A stretch of 64,000 nt of DNA, from contig NZ_QKZK01000002.1 of NCBI RefSeq assembly GCF_003254275.1, forward strand, positions 178,290-242,289, in the 5' to 3' direction. The position numbers and the translations under genes were made by a program. Shown piece after piece: positions 53,599 to 63,518 of this stretch. The stretch comes from Breznakibacter xylanolyticus. GTDB taxonomy: Bacteria; Bacteroidota; Bacteroidia; Bacteroidales; Marinilabiliaceae. Position 1 is the first letter of the stretch. Each line of letters opens with the position of its first letter. The notes below the pieces were generated by a model that saw only the letters and a program-made list of their open reading frames with translations, had not been told where the DNA came from and did no database searches.

Positions 53599-55770
53599 TT
53601 AGGGGGTGACTTTGACCGGCGTAACCGAATAATCACTATTAAAATGAATCATCACCAACCCGTTGTTGTAAAAACCGCCCCAATTTGAGATGCGCTGAAA
53701 ACGGAAATTCGACTGCACAAGAGTTGTCTTAACACGGCTCATGCAATGTTCAAAAGTTGGGCCATAATCCACCAAAGCCCCTACAAACCAGGTCGCAATA
53801 TCGTACCCCCACAACCCAAACCGACTGTATCCGCCATTCCCCGAAGGCTTTTGAAAATAGGGCGTGATGGCAAACGGTTCGGTATGAAACAACGCCCGAT
53901 ACTCGGCAAGCACCTTTTGGGTGTTTTCATTCTGATAATCGATGCCATAGTATGATATGATACGGGTATTTAGTTTGTGAATACTCTCAGCCTCAATGCT
54001 CTGAAAACGCAACCAATCGTGCATCCCATAAAGCACCAAGTGTGAGTTGTTGCGCCCCGCAAGCGATTCGAGTGATGCAACAACCTTGCTCACAAATAAT
54101 TCTTCGGTGGATGGGATAAACAGAAGGTTCTGCTGGTCGGGAATGAGTTTATCCACCAATGCGCCTTTACCGGCCTGACCGTACACATGCTCCAACAACT
54201 CGGTTTTAAGCGGCTGAATGGCATTGTGCTGCACGGTATGCTTTCGCAACAATTCGGCCAACGCCGTTTCGGCAGGCGTGGGATTCGCCGAACGAATCAC
54301 AATCAAACGTTTACCGGCGCCGTCGGCAACAATTTTCCGAGCCATCGTTTCCCACATCAACGTATCGACCGGCATCATTTGAAACAGATTTGGATTATTG
54401 CATAACTCGGAATTAGTGTTCGTAAAGGGATTCACCATCTTAATCCCATGCTGTTTCGAGAAATCTGATACGGTCTTCAAATGAGCCGTATGCGCCGGTC
54501 CGACAATCAAATCGACGGTCGACAACTCGGGTTTCTGAAGGATCTGTGACACTTTGGCCAAATCATCAGTGGTATCGTAAACAAATAATTCAAAATTAAC
54601 CCCTTGCTTCTTGTATGCATCCAGAGCCAGCAATAAACCTTCATAAAACTCGACCACCACCCTGCTTCGCCCCGAAACCGCTTTGGAGCCGGAATGGCTT
54701 TCATCGTCTCCGTCAGCAGCGGCATGTTTTCCGGCAACGTTAAATGGTAACAGGATGGCTATTTTGATGGCTGGTCGGGATACAAAATACTGATATTGAC
54801 AATCACTGGTAACAGGCATCACCATGGGTTCATCAATGAGCGTGGTCGTTTGTGCTGCGGAATCCCGCAGTGCCTGGAGCCACTTTTCGGAGGGAATTTT
54901 CAGCGCGTCACCTTTTTTAAGGTTACCAAAGTCCACTGACGTGTTGAAATCCTGCAATTGCTCAACGGTCACATTATATTGTCGCGAAATACCAAAAAGG
55001 GTCTCCTTTTTCTTAACCTCATGCATGGTAAAAGGCTTGTCGCGCAAAGTCTGCTTCCACTCGGCATCCCGCTCGGCAATTTCAATGGGAATGGTCAACT
55101 CCACCCCGGTCTTAATATCATTTTCGTCAATTCCCGGGTTGGCATTGCGAATATCGGCAGCCGGCAACTGATATTTTCGGGCAATGGCATAAAGGGTTTC
55201 GCCAGCTTGCACTTCGTGTTTAAGATAATTTTTGGGGCGCACTTTCCCTTTCTCGGGGATTCGCAACTGCATGCCGGGCGTGATCTGACCATTGGCAATA
55301 CCGGGATTTTCGTTCAACAGCTCTGCGACCGTCAACCCATAATTACGCGAAATGCCATAAAGCGTCTCCTGCGGTGCAACCGTATGAATGATATTTTTTG
55401 ATTCAGTAACCTGTTGCAATATAGGAACCGGTACAGGAACCGATACCCCTGGCTCCTGTACCGGAATTCGCAAAACTTGTCCTGCTTTCAACCCGTCTTT
55501 GGCCTCGGGGTTATGTTGCACAATGACCTCTTGCGACACCTGTGTGTTCACCGAAACCCGATAAAGCCCTTCGCTCTTTTGCACCTTATAAAGGTAATAG
55601 GTGACCCCATTCACGACCACTTTTTCAGTCCCGGCCGGGACTTTTTGAGCACAGACAGGCATCAATACCAGACTGACCATGCACATGCACAAACCAACCC
55701 AAAGCGGACGAACGATATTGAGGAAACCGGCAAACGGTTTTGAACCAAAGTAAGAAGAAAGTAATTTCAT
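53599..55770 (-). CDS. LysM-repeat protein fused to a periplasmic ligand-binding domain
   Basis: This 723-aa exported protein starts at ATG 55770 (upstream TTG not used). The signal ends near VCAQKVPAG. Four LysM modules follow (about 45-100, 114-160, 175-220, 240-285) with cores like GLYRVSVNT, ETLYGISRNYG, ETLYAIARKYQ and ETLFGISRQYN. The rest (about 330-720) is a type I periplasmic-binding fold: KIAILLPFNVAGKH, FYEGLLLALDAYKKQGVNFEL and LIVGPAHTAHLKTVSDFSKQ. LysM suggests attachment to peptidoglycan; the ligand is unknown. Such fusions are known in Bacteroidota. It lies between the ABC-F ATPase and dnaA. Confidence 0.88.
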   Translation of the reverse strand: MKLLSSYFGSKPFAGFLNIVRPLWVGLCMCMVSLVLMPVCAQKVPAGTEKVVVNGVTYYLYKVQKSEGLYRVSVNTQVSQEVIVQHNPEAKDGLKAGQVLRIPVQEPGVSVPVPVPILQQVTESKNIIHTVAPQETLYGISRNYGLTVAELLNENPGIANGQITPGMQLRIPEKGKVRPKNYLKHEVQAGETLYAIARKYQLPAADIRNANPGIDENDIKTGVELTIPIEIAERDAEWKQTLRDKPFTMHEVKKKETLFGISRQYNVTVEQLQDFNTSVDFGNLKKGDALKIPSEKWLQALRDSAAQTTTLIDEPMVMPVTSDCQYQYFVSRPAIKIAILLPFNVAGKHAAADGDDESHSGSKAVSGRSRVVVEFYEGLLLALDAYKKQGVNFELFVYDTTDDLAKVSQILQKPELSTVDLIVGPAHTAHLKTVSDFSKQHGIKMVNPFTNTNSELCNNPNLFQMMPVDTLMWETMARKIVADGAGKRLIVIRSANPTPAETALAELLRKHTVQHNAIQPLKTELLEHVYGQAGKGALVDKLIPDQQNLLFIPSTEELFVSKVVASLESLAGRNNSHLVLYGMHDWLRFQSIEAESIHKLNTRIISYYGIDYQNENTQKVLAEYRALFHTEPFAITPYFQKPSGNGGYSRFGLWGYDIATWFVGALVDYGPTFEHCMSRVKTTLVQSNFRFQRISNWGGFYNNGLVMIHFNSDYSVTPVKVTP

Positions 55771-55884
55771 AAACCCAATCAAAACAACTGATTATAAGAA
55801 ACTAACAAACGAATTGACAGTTAAAAAACTTTCAAAAATAACGAAAGCACATGAGCCAAGCAAAAACAACCCTAAAAGAGTGAA

Positions 55885-55919
55885 CAAAAAACCCGGCATC
55901 CGTTAGACGAATGCCGGGT
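55885..55919 (-). terminator. dnaA terminator
   Basis: On the minus strand ACCCGGCAT ... ATGCCGGGT (55919-55911 and 55899-55891) form a 9-bp stem, followed by a T run. It lies 54 bp after the dnaA stop and separates it from the LysM-fusion gene. Confidence 0.9.
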
Positions 55920-55973
55920 CTGTACTTGTCTCATCATATCTCCCCCAAGGCTGTGGTCAGAGATCGGTGATGA

Positions 55974-57401
55974 TTATTCTTTAATTTGATACTCGATATC
56001 GAGCAATTGATTTTTAAAGTCCCGGTCAGTCTCCTGAAGATTGTTGATGGTTTTACAAGCATGCAACACCGTGGCGTGATCCTTGTTCCCGATTTTTGAA
56101 CCAATAGCCGACAGACTGCTTGTGGTCATGGTTTTGCAAAAATACATGGCCACCTGCCGAGCCTGCACAATTTCGCGTTTACGCGTCTTGGACTGCATTT
56201 CGTCAATATCAATACCGTAATAATCGCACACCACCTTTTGAATGTAATCCACCGATATTTCGCGTTGAGTCTTGCGCACCAATTTGTCCACTGTTTCACG
56301 TGCCGACTCGTAAGAAATATCCTTGCGATTCAGGGTTGACTGAGCCAACAACGAGATGAGTGCCCCCTCAAGTTCCCGAACATTGTGAATAACATTTCCG
56401 GCCACATAGTTCACCACATCATCGGGCATGCTCACCCCATCTTTATATAACTTTTGCTTGATGATCGAAACGCGCGTTTCAAAATCGGGCAGTTGCAAAT
56501 CGGCTGCCAAACCCCATTTGAAGCGCGACAACAAGCGATCTTCCATATCTTGGAGCTCCACAGGCGCCTTGTCGGATGTCAGAATTAACTGCTTCCCGGT
56601 TTGATGGAGGTGATTAAAAATGTGGAAAAAAGTATTCTGTGTTTTTTGTTTCCCGGCAAACTCCTGCACATCATCAATAATCAACACATCAATCATTTGA
56701 TAAAAGTGCAGAAAATCATTGATCCGCTGATGACGAATGGCTTCGGTATATTGAGTTTGAAAAATATTGGCATTGACATACAACACCGTTTTCTCGGGCA
56801 TATTTTTCTGAACTTCCAATCCAATGGCCTGAGCCAGATGAGTTTTCCCTAAACCTGAATTTCCATAAATAAACAAGGGATTGAAAGCTGTTTTCCCGGG
56901 TTTTTGAGCCACTGCAATACTGGCCGAACGAGCCAAACGATTACAAGCCCCCTCCACGTAATTATCAAAAGTATACTCAGGGTTGAGCTGAGAGTCGATA
57001 TTCTGCTTTTTGATGCCGGTCACCACAAATGGGTTGTGAAATTCGGGGCGACTGGCGGGTGCCGTCATCTGCCCCTGACGGTTACGCACATCGGGGCGAT
57101 TCCCGGCAGGGAATTTAACGGTTGTGGGTTGCACGTCCGAGGCGCTTTTATCCATCACCACGCTATACTCCAGCTTTGCTTTGGGGCCGAGCTCCCGTCT
57201 CAAGGTCTTGCCCAAAATATCGATGTACTGTTCCTCGATATGCTCGTAGAAAAACAAACTGGGGATTTGAATGGTGAGAACTTCGCCATTTAGTCTTAAG
57301 GGCACAATGGGTTCAAACCATGTGGTAAAGCTTGCTGCCGGGATATTGTCCTTGATGACCGTCAGGCAATTTTTCCATACTTCTAAATGGTCAGGTTTCA
57401 T
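55974..57401 (-). CDS. dnaA: Chromosomal replication initiator DnaA
   Basis: This 475-aa AAA+ initiator has all four domains: I (1 to about 85, WFEPIVPLRL), a flexible II, III with Walker A GNSGLGKTH (180-188) and Walker B VLIIDDVQEF, and IV with the DnaA signature GNKDHATVLHACKTI near the C-terminus. It binds origin boxes and opens the chromosome origin. The 57402-57716 upstream gap contains a hairpin (57482-57490 with 57510-57518) and a single near-match to a DnaA box, so an origin at this site is not supported. It is flanked by envelope genes, not by dnaN. Confidence 0.97.
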   Translation of the reverse strand: MKPDHLEVWKNCLTVIKDNIPAASFTTWFEPIVPLRLNGEVLTIQIPSLFFYEHIEEQYIDILGKTLRRELGPKAKLEYSVVMDKSASDVQPTTVKFPAGNRPDVRNRQGQMTAPASRPEFHNPFVVTGIKKQNIDSQLNPEYTFDNYVEGACNRLARSASIAVAQKPGKTAFNPLFIYGNSGLGKTHLAQAIGLEVQKNMPEKTVLYVNANIFQTQYTEAIRHQRINDFLHFYQMIDVLIIDDVQEFAGKQKTQNTFFHIFNHLHQTGKQLILTSDKAPVELQDMEDRLLSRFKWGLAADLQLPDFETRVSIIKQKLYKDGVSMPDDVVNYVAGNVIHNVRELEGALISLLAQSTLNRKDISYESARETVDKLVRKTQREISVDYIQKVVCDYYGIDIDEMQSKTRKREIVQARQVAMYFCKTMTTSSLSAIGSKIGNKDHATVLHACKTINNLQETDRDFKNQLLDIEYQIKE

Positions 57402-57481
57402 GATTTTCTCAGCCTTTTTTTATGTTACTTTATCAGGTTACGGGAGAGCAAAATTTGCGAAAAAAAAGTTGATAAAAAAAT

Positions 57482-57518
57482 GGGAAATGCTTTGTTTATT
57501 TTCAAAACCGCATTTCCC
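57482..57518. repeat. 9-bp inverted repeat upstream of dnaA
   Basis: GGGAAATGC (57482-57490) and GCATTTCCC (57510-57518) are perfect complements around 19 nt of T-rich sequence. It lies 81 bp upstream of the dnaA start, between it and the MCE gene, and could be a terminator for the MCE gene or an operator. Confidence 0.6.
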
Positions 57519-57716
57519 CTTTATTTTCAACAAGCTAAAAATAACACGTCATAAAGCTCTGACACAAAATAACTTAACCACACTTGAAGTCCATGCCAAA
57601 CTACCGTGAACTAATTGACACTAAAGACATTGGTAACATTTTTTTGCACTTCACTATTTAGAATCATTACACACAAGACTTGGTGTCCACTAAACATATT
57701 CAGCGACTTTGGCGGG

Positions 57717-58958
57717 TTACTTACTTTTTCGGATGGCTTTTTCAAGACTGATATTCTGACCATCTTCTTTGGCAAAAATTGTTGCATCGGGATAATCCCC
57801 TTTCACGCTTTCAAAAAATTGCTGAGCCAACGGATAAGTCTCAAATGCCCCACTCCAATAGCTATAAATCTTTCCATCGTAATTCTCATGCACCTTTTGA
57901 CCGGCAATCACATTCCGGTTGGGGAATTGAATTGGCTTTTGCGACGATTGCAACGCGACAAAAAACTGAATTCCCTGCTCGGCAACGTCATTCAACGACA
58001 CTTTTTTTCCAAAACTAATGGCCGAAAAGGACACATATCGCTTGGGGTTGGCTTTAAAATCGAGCAATATCTTGTTGAGATTATTGGTCGCCAATGTCAT
58101 ATTCTCATACAACGCCTCATCCTTGAGCGCCATCCCTAGTGTGCCTTCGCCCCGATTGAGACCATCAAGCGTCGCACGAAGCGTGTTGACGGTCGAATCG
58201 AGTGCATGCATCGATTGCTCAAGCCCACCATCGGCCAGGGTTCCGGAGAGTTCTGAAAAATTATCAATCATCTGACCAAGTTGTTCGCGCTTGCTGTTTA
58301 GCATCTCAGTTAATTGATTAACATGCTCAACAATCATCTGAATATCGCCCCCCCGGCTCATCTGTTCTTTCAATTGAGAGGTAATATCAGCCATATTATT
58401 CATGGTGATGCTCATATCACGCATCGAAGCATCAAAATATTTCTTGGTGTCGGCATCCAAAAAAGTACCGGCTCGTATGAGCGACGAATCCAAACGCACA
58501 ATCAAACTCTCCGTCTTCTCCTTCAAGGGTAACATTTGGTCACTCATCTGATCCACAAAATCGGTGCGAAACATCGAGATAAGGGTATCGCCCGGCGAAA
58601 GTGATCGTTGTGAATCACCCGGCTTGATTGAGATGGCCTTGGCACCCATGATGTCTAAACTATAAAGCTCGGCAATGGTATTGTCGGGAAAGGCCACCTT
58701 TTCGGTAATGGTGAAAGTGACCAAAAACTGCTTGGGATTGGTTGGATGAATTTCGATGTTGCGAACCGTGCCCACCTTGAAACCCTGATAATAAATGGGG
58801 CTGGCATCAGTGAGCCCGTCAACTCGTGAATAAACTCCGTAATATTTATTCCCTGCCAAAAAAAGGTCGCGTCCTTTCAAAAAATTCATGCCCCACAGCA
58901 GAATCAGAAATGAAAAAACCACCACCATGCCAATTTTAATCTCTCGGGTTAACTTCAT
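57717..58958 (-). CDS. MCE/MlaD-family lipid-transport protein
   Basis: This 413-aa protein is anchored by one N-terminal helix (about 8-28, IGMVVVFSFLILLWGMNFL) with a single MCE domain (about 38-120: YYGVYSRVDGLTDASPIYYQGFKVGTVRNI, given in parts, and IYSLDIMGAKAI). It is followed by a long helical region (about 140-300), and the C-terminus is a separate domain rich in Trp/Tyr with YDGKIYSYWSGAFETYPLAQ. The MCE ring carries phospholipid between membranes in the Mla system. No mlaE/mlaF genes are adjacent. It lies between dnaA and the amidase. Confidence 0.88.
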   Translation of the reverse strand: MKLTREIKIGMVVVFSFLILLWGMNFLKGRDLFLAGNKYYGVYSRVDGLTDASPIYYQGFKVGTVRNIEIHPTNPKQFLVTFTITEKVAFPDNTIAELYSLDIMGAKAISIKPGDSQRSLSPGDTLISMFRTDFVDQMSDQMLPLKEKTESLIVRLDSSLIRAGTFLDADTKKYFDASMRDMSITMNNMADITSQLKEQMSRGGDIQMIVEHVNQLTEMLNSKREQLGQMIDNFSELSGTLADGGLEQSMHALDSTVNTLRATLDGLNRGEGTLGMALKDEALYENMTLATNNLNKILLDFKANPKRYVSFSAISFGKKVSLNDVAEQGIQFFVALQSSQKPIQFPNRNVIAGQKVHENYDGKIYSYWSGAFETYPLAQQFFESVKGDYPDATIFAKEDGQNISLEKAIRKSK

Positions 58959-59178
58959 TGGTTATGTGTATTATCAAAACATTGATTAAAAATCTCGTCA
59001 CCCAAAAAAGGAAATCAAGTCATACACGACACATCAATGTGCGTATGTCATCACAAAGCCATTTAGCCTATATCAACACCCAATGACATCCTCCCTTTTT
59101 TAGCGGGGTAAATTTTAACAAAAAAAACGTCGCGTGCAAGTACCGTCACCGCATCACCGCACACACCAACCGTCACAC

Positions 59179-60333
59179 CTATTGTTTAAGCTTATTCAGC
59201 GCTTCAGCAATGGTAATTCGCTGATTCTTTTCAAATGCAATAATAAAGGCATCGGGCACTTTTTCTCGCACCTCAATGAGCTTCTCTTTGGCTTCGTCGT
59301 GCGAAGAGGTGCTGAACGTGGTGTACTTATAAGAACCTTTATCGGTATATCGCCACAGGTCGTTAAAAGACTTATAAAGCGAATGTTTTTTAGACAAGGG
59401 GGTTGGCGAAGTCTTCACCTGTATGCGAAATACCACCGATGAAACAGGTAAGGTTCCCGAGGTTACTTCACGAATGGACGAACCGCCCTGTGCTTTGGTA
59501 CCTTCCCCCGAATTGACCACTGTCACTGCGTTGTGTTTATCATCGACCGAATTGGCAACACCGCTTTGACCTTCGAACTGCGTCTTATAATCTTTAAAAG
59601 CACTCAACAAGGAAGCAGCCATCGATGACTGTCCATCTGCACTGGTCAGAAAACGCTGATCGTTGGCATTGGTAAGAAATCCCAGCTCAACCAACACGCT
59701 GGGCATGGCTGTTTGCCTAAGCACCAAAAAGCCGGCTTGTTTTACACCACGACTGGTTCGTTTCGATTGTTGATTAAATTTTTTCTCGATGAGCGAAGCC
59801 ATGGAGATACTCTGCTCGAGGTATACGTTCTGAAGCAATTCAAAAATAATATACGACTCGGTGCTATTGGGGTCGAAACCTTCGTATTTAGCTGTGTAAT
59901 CGTCCTCGAGCACGATAACGGCATTCTCCTTTTTGGCCACCTCAAGGTTATCCTGCGAACGGTGCAATCCCAGCACAAATGTCTCTGTCCCGGCAATATC
60001 GGACTTGCTAATCCAGTTGGCATGAATGGAGATAAACAAATCGGCCTTTTTTTCATTGGCCAGTTTCGCCCGGTCATCCAATGGCACAAACACATCGGTA
60101 CTGCGGGTGTAATATACTTTGATACCGGGAAAATGTTCCTGAATGGCCTGCCCCAACTTGAGTGAAACGGCCAGAGTAACGTCCTTCTCCCGAATATTTT
60201 TCACCACAGCACCAGGGTCTTTTCCACCATGTCCAGGATCTATCACAACCGTTTGTAGTCGCCCCGATAATTGCCCTGTCACCCAACAAGGCACCAACAT
60301 CAATAATAAAATAAACGCAAACAAGAACTTCAT
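59179..60333 (-). CDS. N-acetylmuramoyl-L-alanine amidase with C-terminal SPOR-like domain
   Basis: This 384-aa exported enzyme starts at ATG 60333, giving a signal (MKFLFAFILLLMLVPCWVTG); the frame extends 102 nt upstream but without a signal. An Amidase_3 domain (about 25-255) has the zinc motif DPGHGGKDPG (His35), a later Glu in NAVIVLEDDY and the final PSVLVELGFLTN. The C-terminal part (about 300-384) looks like a SPOR domain (FRIQVKTSPTPL and IAFEKNQRITIAEALNKLK). It splits peptidoglycan cross-strands during division. It is divergent from the lptD-like gene. Confidence 0.92.
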   Translation of the reverse strand: MKFLFAFILLLMLVPCWVTGQLSGRLQTVVIDPGHGGKDPGAVVKNIREKDVTLAVSLKLGQAIQEHFPGIKVYYTRSTDVFVPLDDRAKLANEKKADLFISIHANWISKSDIAGTETFVLGLHRSQDNLEVAKKENAVIVLEDDYTAKYEGFDPNSTESYIIFELLQNVYLEQSISMASLIEKKFNQQSKRTSRGVKQAGFLVLRQTAMPSVLVELGFLTNANDQRFLTSADGQSSMAASLLSAFKDYKTQFEGQSGVANSVDDKHNAVTVVNSGEGTKAQGGSSIREVTSGTLPVSSVVFRIQVKTSPTPLSKKHSLYKSFNDLWRYTDKGSYKYTTFSTSSHDEAKEKLIEVREKVPDAFIIAFEKNQRITIAEALNKLKQ

Positions 60334-60460
60334 ATCACATTCGTTTGAGCTAACATAGCCCTTCATAACGTGTGCCAAAATTAATGATTCTTGACGGGGT
60401 AGCCAACTGTGACCAATCCATATTTTTGCAGACACCGAGCAAATGGTTGATTGTTTTGTT

Positions 60461-60468
60461 TATTTTTG
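60461..60468 (+). promoter_or_regulatory. Candidate -7 promoter box for the lptD-like gene
   Basis: TATTTTTG matches TAnnTTTG. It lies inside the extended reading frame, which argues that translation begins downstream (ATG 60500 or 60515) and not at 60443. A similar box at 60421-60428 is also present. Confidence 0.45.
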
Positions 60469-60499
60469 CGCAACTTGTCTCACCACAAGCACCATTCAC

Positions 60500-63214
60500 A
60501 TGATTCTTCAAATGGTCAATCACATACATATCAAGCTTTTATTCTTGCTCACGATAGTGTTCACGTCTGCCATTGCTAAGGCGCAACAACCCGATACGTT
60601 GTCAACTGTTTCGTCTGTCGACACCCTGAGCACAGCATCGGAGTCGGCTCCGGCAAAATCTTTCATCGTTGCCGAAATCAAATACACCGCAAAGGACTCC
60701 ATCATTTTTTCGCTCGATGGACAAAAAGTATTCCTCTATCAGGATGCTGTGGTGACTTATCAGGACATAGAGCTCAAGGCCTGGTTCATCGAAATTGATT
60801 TGGAACGAAAAGAGGCCTATGCCTGCGGAACAGTCGATACTCTGGGAGCCGAAATCGGCCTGCCCGTATACAAAGACAAACAGGGCGAGTACACCATGCG
60901 CACCATGCGGTACAATTTTGAATCGAAAAAAGCCCTGATCGAACACGTGGTCACCGAACAGGGCGAGGGATTTGTGGTGAGCGATGTGGCTAAAAAATCC
61001 GACGACAACGTGTTCTGCCTCAAGGGCGGCATGTACACCACGTGCGATCATCACGATCATCCCCACTTCGGGTTGCGACTCACCAAAGCAAAAGTAATTC
61101 CCGGGCGCAAAATCATTACCGGCCCGGCCTATTTTGTGATGGAAGATGTGCCCATTTATTTCCTGTTTATTCCATTCGGATTCGTGCCCAGCACCAGCAA
61201 ATACAGTTCTGGCATTATTATGCCCTCGTACGGCGAAGAGAGCACACGCGGCTTTTTCCTGCGCAACGGGGGTTATTACTGGGCTGCCAGTGACTACTTC
61301 GACTTTACCGTCACCGGCGACGTGTACATGAACGGCTCGTGGGGTTTGCGTACCGGATCGGTGTATAAAAATCGGTATCGATACAGCGGGAACTTCAATG
61401 CCCAATACATCAAAACCATCACCAGCGAAAAAGATTTGCCCGATTACGCCACCAGCTCCGACATGAGCCTCACCTGGAGCCATCGGCAAGATGCCAAAGC
61501 CAATCCCTATCGCTCGGTCAATGCCAGCGTAAACTACTCCACCAGCTCCTTCGATCGCAAAAATATCGCCAACGTAGTTAACACCAATCTGCTAGCGCAA
61601 AACACCAAACGATCGAGCATCTCGTACACCCAACGCTGGCCCGACAATCCCTTCAACTTATCGGTGAACCTGTTGCACTCGCAAAACAGCCGCGACACCT
61701 CCATCGACCTCACCATCCCCGACCTCACCCTGACCATGAACCGTTTGACCCCCTTTAAATCGAAAAACAAAGTTGGCGGCAAAGAAGTATGGTACGAAAA
61801 AATCAGTTTCTCCTATTCAGCAACCACCAAAAATTACATCAGCACCAAGGAAAGTGACCTGTTTACTTCGGCCTCAAACGATGACTGGAAGAATGGCGTG
61901 AAACATGCCATCCCTGTATCGATGAACCTCAAATTCCTGAAGTATTTTGTGTCATCGCCCTCCATCAATTACAATGAGCGCTGGTATTTCCAGTCCATCC
62001 GCAAAGGCTGGGACGCCGACCAGCAAAAAGTAGTCACCACCGACACCATTTCGGGATTCAACCGGGTGTGGGACTACAGCTACTCCATCGGCACCAGTAC
62101 CAAGCTTTACACCTTCTACACCCCATCACGGGCACTCTTTGGCGACAAAATCAACGCCATTCGCCACGTGATGACCCCCAGCGTGAGCATGAGCTACAAC
62201 CCCAATTTTGGCGAGGCCAAATATGGGTATTACGATTGGTTTGAGTACTACAACCCCAAGAGCGATGAAATCGTTCGCCATGAGTATTCCAAATACGAAG
62301 GTTCGCTTTACGGGTCACCGGGCAACTCTCGTTCGGGATCTATGTCGATGAGCCTGGGCAACACACTGGAGATGAAAGTCAAAAACGACAAGGACACCAC
62401 CGGTTTCTCAAAGATTAAGATTCTTGAAAGTTTGAATTTCAGCACAGGATATAACTTCCTGGCCGACTCGCTTAAATGGCAAAAGGTGTCGATGACCGGT
62501 CGCACCAAAATCTTCAAAACGGACATCAACTTTGGCGCCAGCTTCGACCCATACGCTCTGGACACCAACAAACTGGGAGCCCCTATTCGCATCAACCAGT
62601 CGCACCTGAAAGTAAATCACCAACTGCTCCGATTGGAATCAGCCAACCTGAGTTTCGGTTTCTCGTGGGGCAGCGACAAAATGAAGAAAAAGAAAGAAGG
62701 GGAAGATGATGCACAACAGCCCGGCGAAGATGAAGACATAGCCCCCGAAATGACTGCCGAAACCGACCGTTTTGGACAACCTCTGGCGCAAAGCGAACTG
62801 CGCATGATGGAACGCGACCAACAAAAAACGGTTGAATATGACGCCGACGGCTATGCCCAGTTTTCAATCCCCTGGAACATCAGCCTCAACTATAACATGC
62901 GCTTGGCGCAGGGTGCCTTCAACAAGACAAAAATGGACTATGACAAGGAAATCGTTTCAGACGTGTCATTCAACGGCTCCATCAGTCCCACCTCCAAATG
63001 GGCCATCTCGTTTTCGTCGGGCTACAGCTTCGACAAAAAACAACTCTCGCACACCAGCTTCAACATCCGCCGCAACCTGCACTGCTGGAGCATGAGCCTC
63101 AACCTGGTACCCATCGGGACTTACAAATCCTATTTCTTCACCATCTCGGCCAACTCATCCATGCTGCAAGACCTCAAATACGAAAAACAGAATGCCAACA
63201 GAGCCGATTTTTAA
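60500..63214 (+). CDS. LptD-like outer-membrane LPS assembly protein
   Basis: This protein of about 904 aa has a signal peptide (LLFLLTIVFTSAIAKAQ), an N-terminal beta-taco-like OstA domain (about 70-190: AEIKYTAKDSIIFSLDGQKVFLYQDAVVTY in repeating strands), and a large beta-barrel with LptD-type IYFLFIPFGFVPSTSKYSSGI followed by PSYGEESTRGFFLRNGGYYWA. A barrel insertion (about 725-775) is very acidic (KMKKKKEGEDDAQQPGEDED), likely a surface loop. LptD inserts lipopolysaccharide into the outer membrane. I chose ATG 60500; 60443 and 60515 are alternatives. No lptA/lptE neighbour is seen. Confidence 0.87.
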   Translation: MILQMVNHIHIKLLFLLTIVFTSAIAKAQQPDTLSTVSSVDTLSTASESAPAKSFIVAEIKYTAKDSIIFSLDGQKVFLYQDAVVTYQDIELKAWFIEIDLERKEAYACGTVDTLGAEIGLPVYKDKQGEYTMRTMRYNFESKKALIEHVVTEQGEGFVVSDVAKKSDDNVFCLKGGMYTTCDHHDHPHFGLRLTKAKVIPGRKIITGPAYFVMEDVPIYFLFIPFGFVPSTSKYSSGIIMPSYGEESTRGFFLRNGGYYWAASDYFDFTVTGDVYMNGSWGLRTGSVYKNRYRYSGNFNAQYIKTITSEKDLPDYATSSDMSLTWSHRQDAKANPYRSVNASVNYSTSSFDRKNIANVVNTNLLAQNTKRSSISYTQRWPDNPFNLSVNLLHSQNSRDTSIDLTIPDLTLTMNRLTPFKSKNKVGGKEVWYEKISFSYSATTKNYISTKESDLFTSASNDDWKNGVKHAIPVSMNLKFLKYFVSSPSINYNERWYFQSIRKGWDADQQKVVTTDTISGFNRVWDYSYSIGTSTKLYTFYTPSRALFGDKINAIRHVMTPSVSMSYNPNFGEAKYGYYDWFEYYNPKSDEIVRHEYSKYEGSLYGSPGNSRSGSMSMSLGNTLEMKVKNDKDTTGFSKIKILESLNFSTGYNFLADSLKWQKVSMTGRTKIFKTDINFGASFDPYALDTNKLGAPIRINQSHLKVNHQLLRLESANLSFGFSWGSDKMKKKKEGEDDAQQPGEDEDIAPEMTAETDRFGQPLAQSELRMMERDQQKTVEYDADGYAQFSIPWNISLNYNMRLAQGAFNKTKMDYDKEIVSDVSFNGSISPTSKWAISFSSGYSFDKKQLSHTSFNIRRNLHCWSMSLNLVPIGTYKSYFFTISANSSMLQDLKYEKQNANRADF

Positions 63215-63337
63215 AGGAAGTGCCTAAGCAGAAAAGGAACTAAGTGCCTAAACGATGAGTTGAGAAGGGGAGAAGTGCAAAAGTACAGGAGTGCCAGAGC
63301 AGTGAAGTAGCTGAGCAAAGTGGCAAAGCAGCAAAGA
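63215..63337 (+). repeat. Degenerate 8-bp-period tract after the lptD-like gene
   Basis: On the plus strand units such as AAGTGCCT, AAGCAGAA, AAGGAACT, AAGTGCCT, then GAGTTGAG, AAGGGGAG, AAGTGCAA, AAGTACAG, GAGTGCCA, GAGCAGTG and AAGTAGCT follow each other, starting within 5 bp of the stop codon. With the leader hairpin it makes up most of the 63215-63518 gap. Confidence 0.75.
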
Positions 63338-63477
63338 AGGAAATCTATTGGCGAGTTCCATATGCCCCATGAAAAACAAATTATAATCACATGAAACGAG
63401 CCATGAGTAAGCCTTCCTCACACAGAAGGATGATTATTGGCTAGTTCCACCAGTTCATTAAGAAGGACAAACCCCTC

Positions 63478-63504
63478 AAGTCCCCCTTTGGGGGATTAGG
63501 GGGC
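63478..63504 (+). repeat. Leader hairpin element, copy 4
   Basis: AAGTCCCCCTTTGGGGG followed by ATTAGGGGGC and TAAATTATAA, ending 14 nt before the ridA ATG at 63519. It is identical over 27 bp to copy 3 upstream of aguB. Confidence 0.9.
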
Positions 63505-63518
63505 TAAATTATAAACCC

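Noticed and set aside
57402..57716. Chromosome origin (oriC) upstream of dnaA
   Set aside because: Only one near-match to a DnaA box was found (TTAACCACA at 57574-57582), there is no box cluster or AT-rich unwinding repeat, and the neighbours are not typical origin genes.
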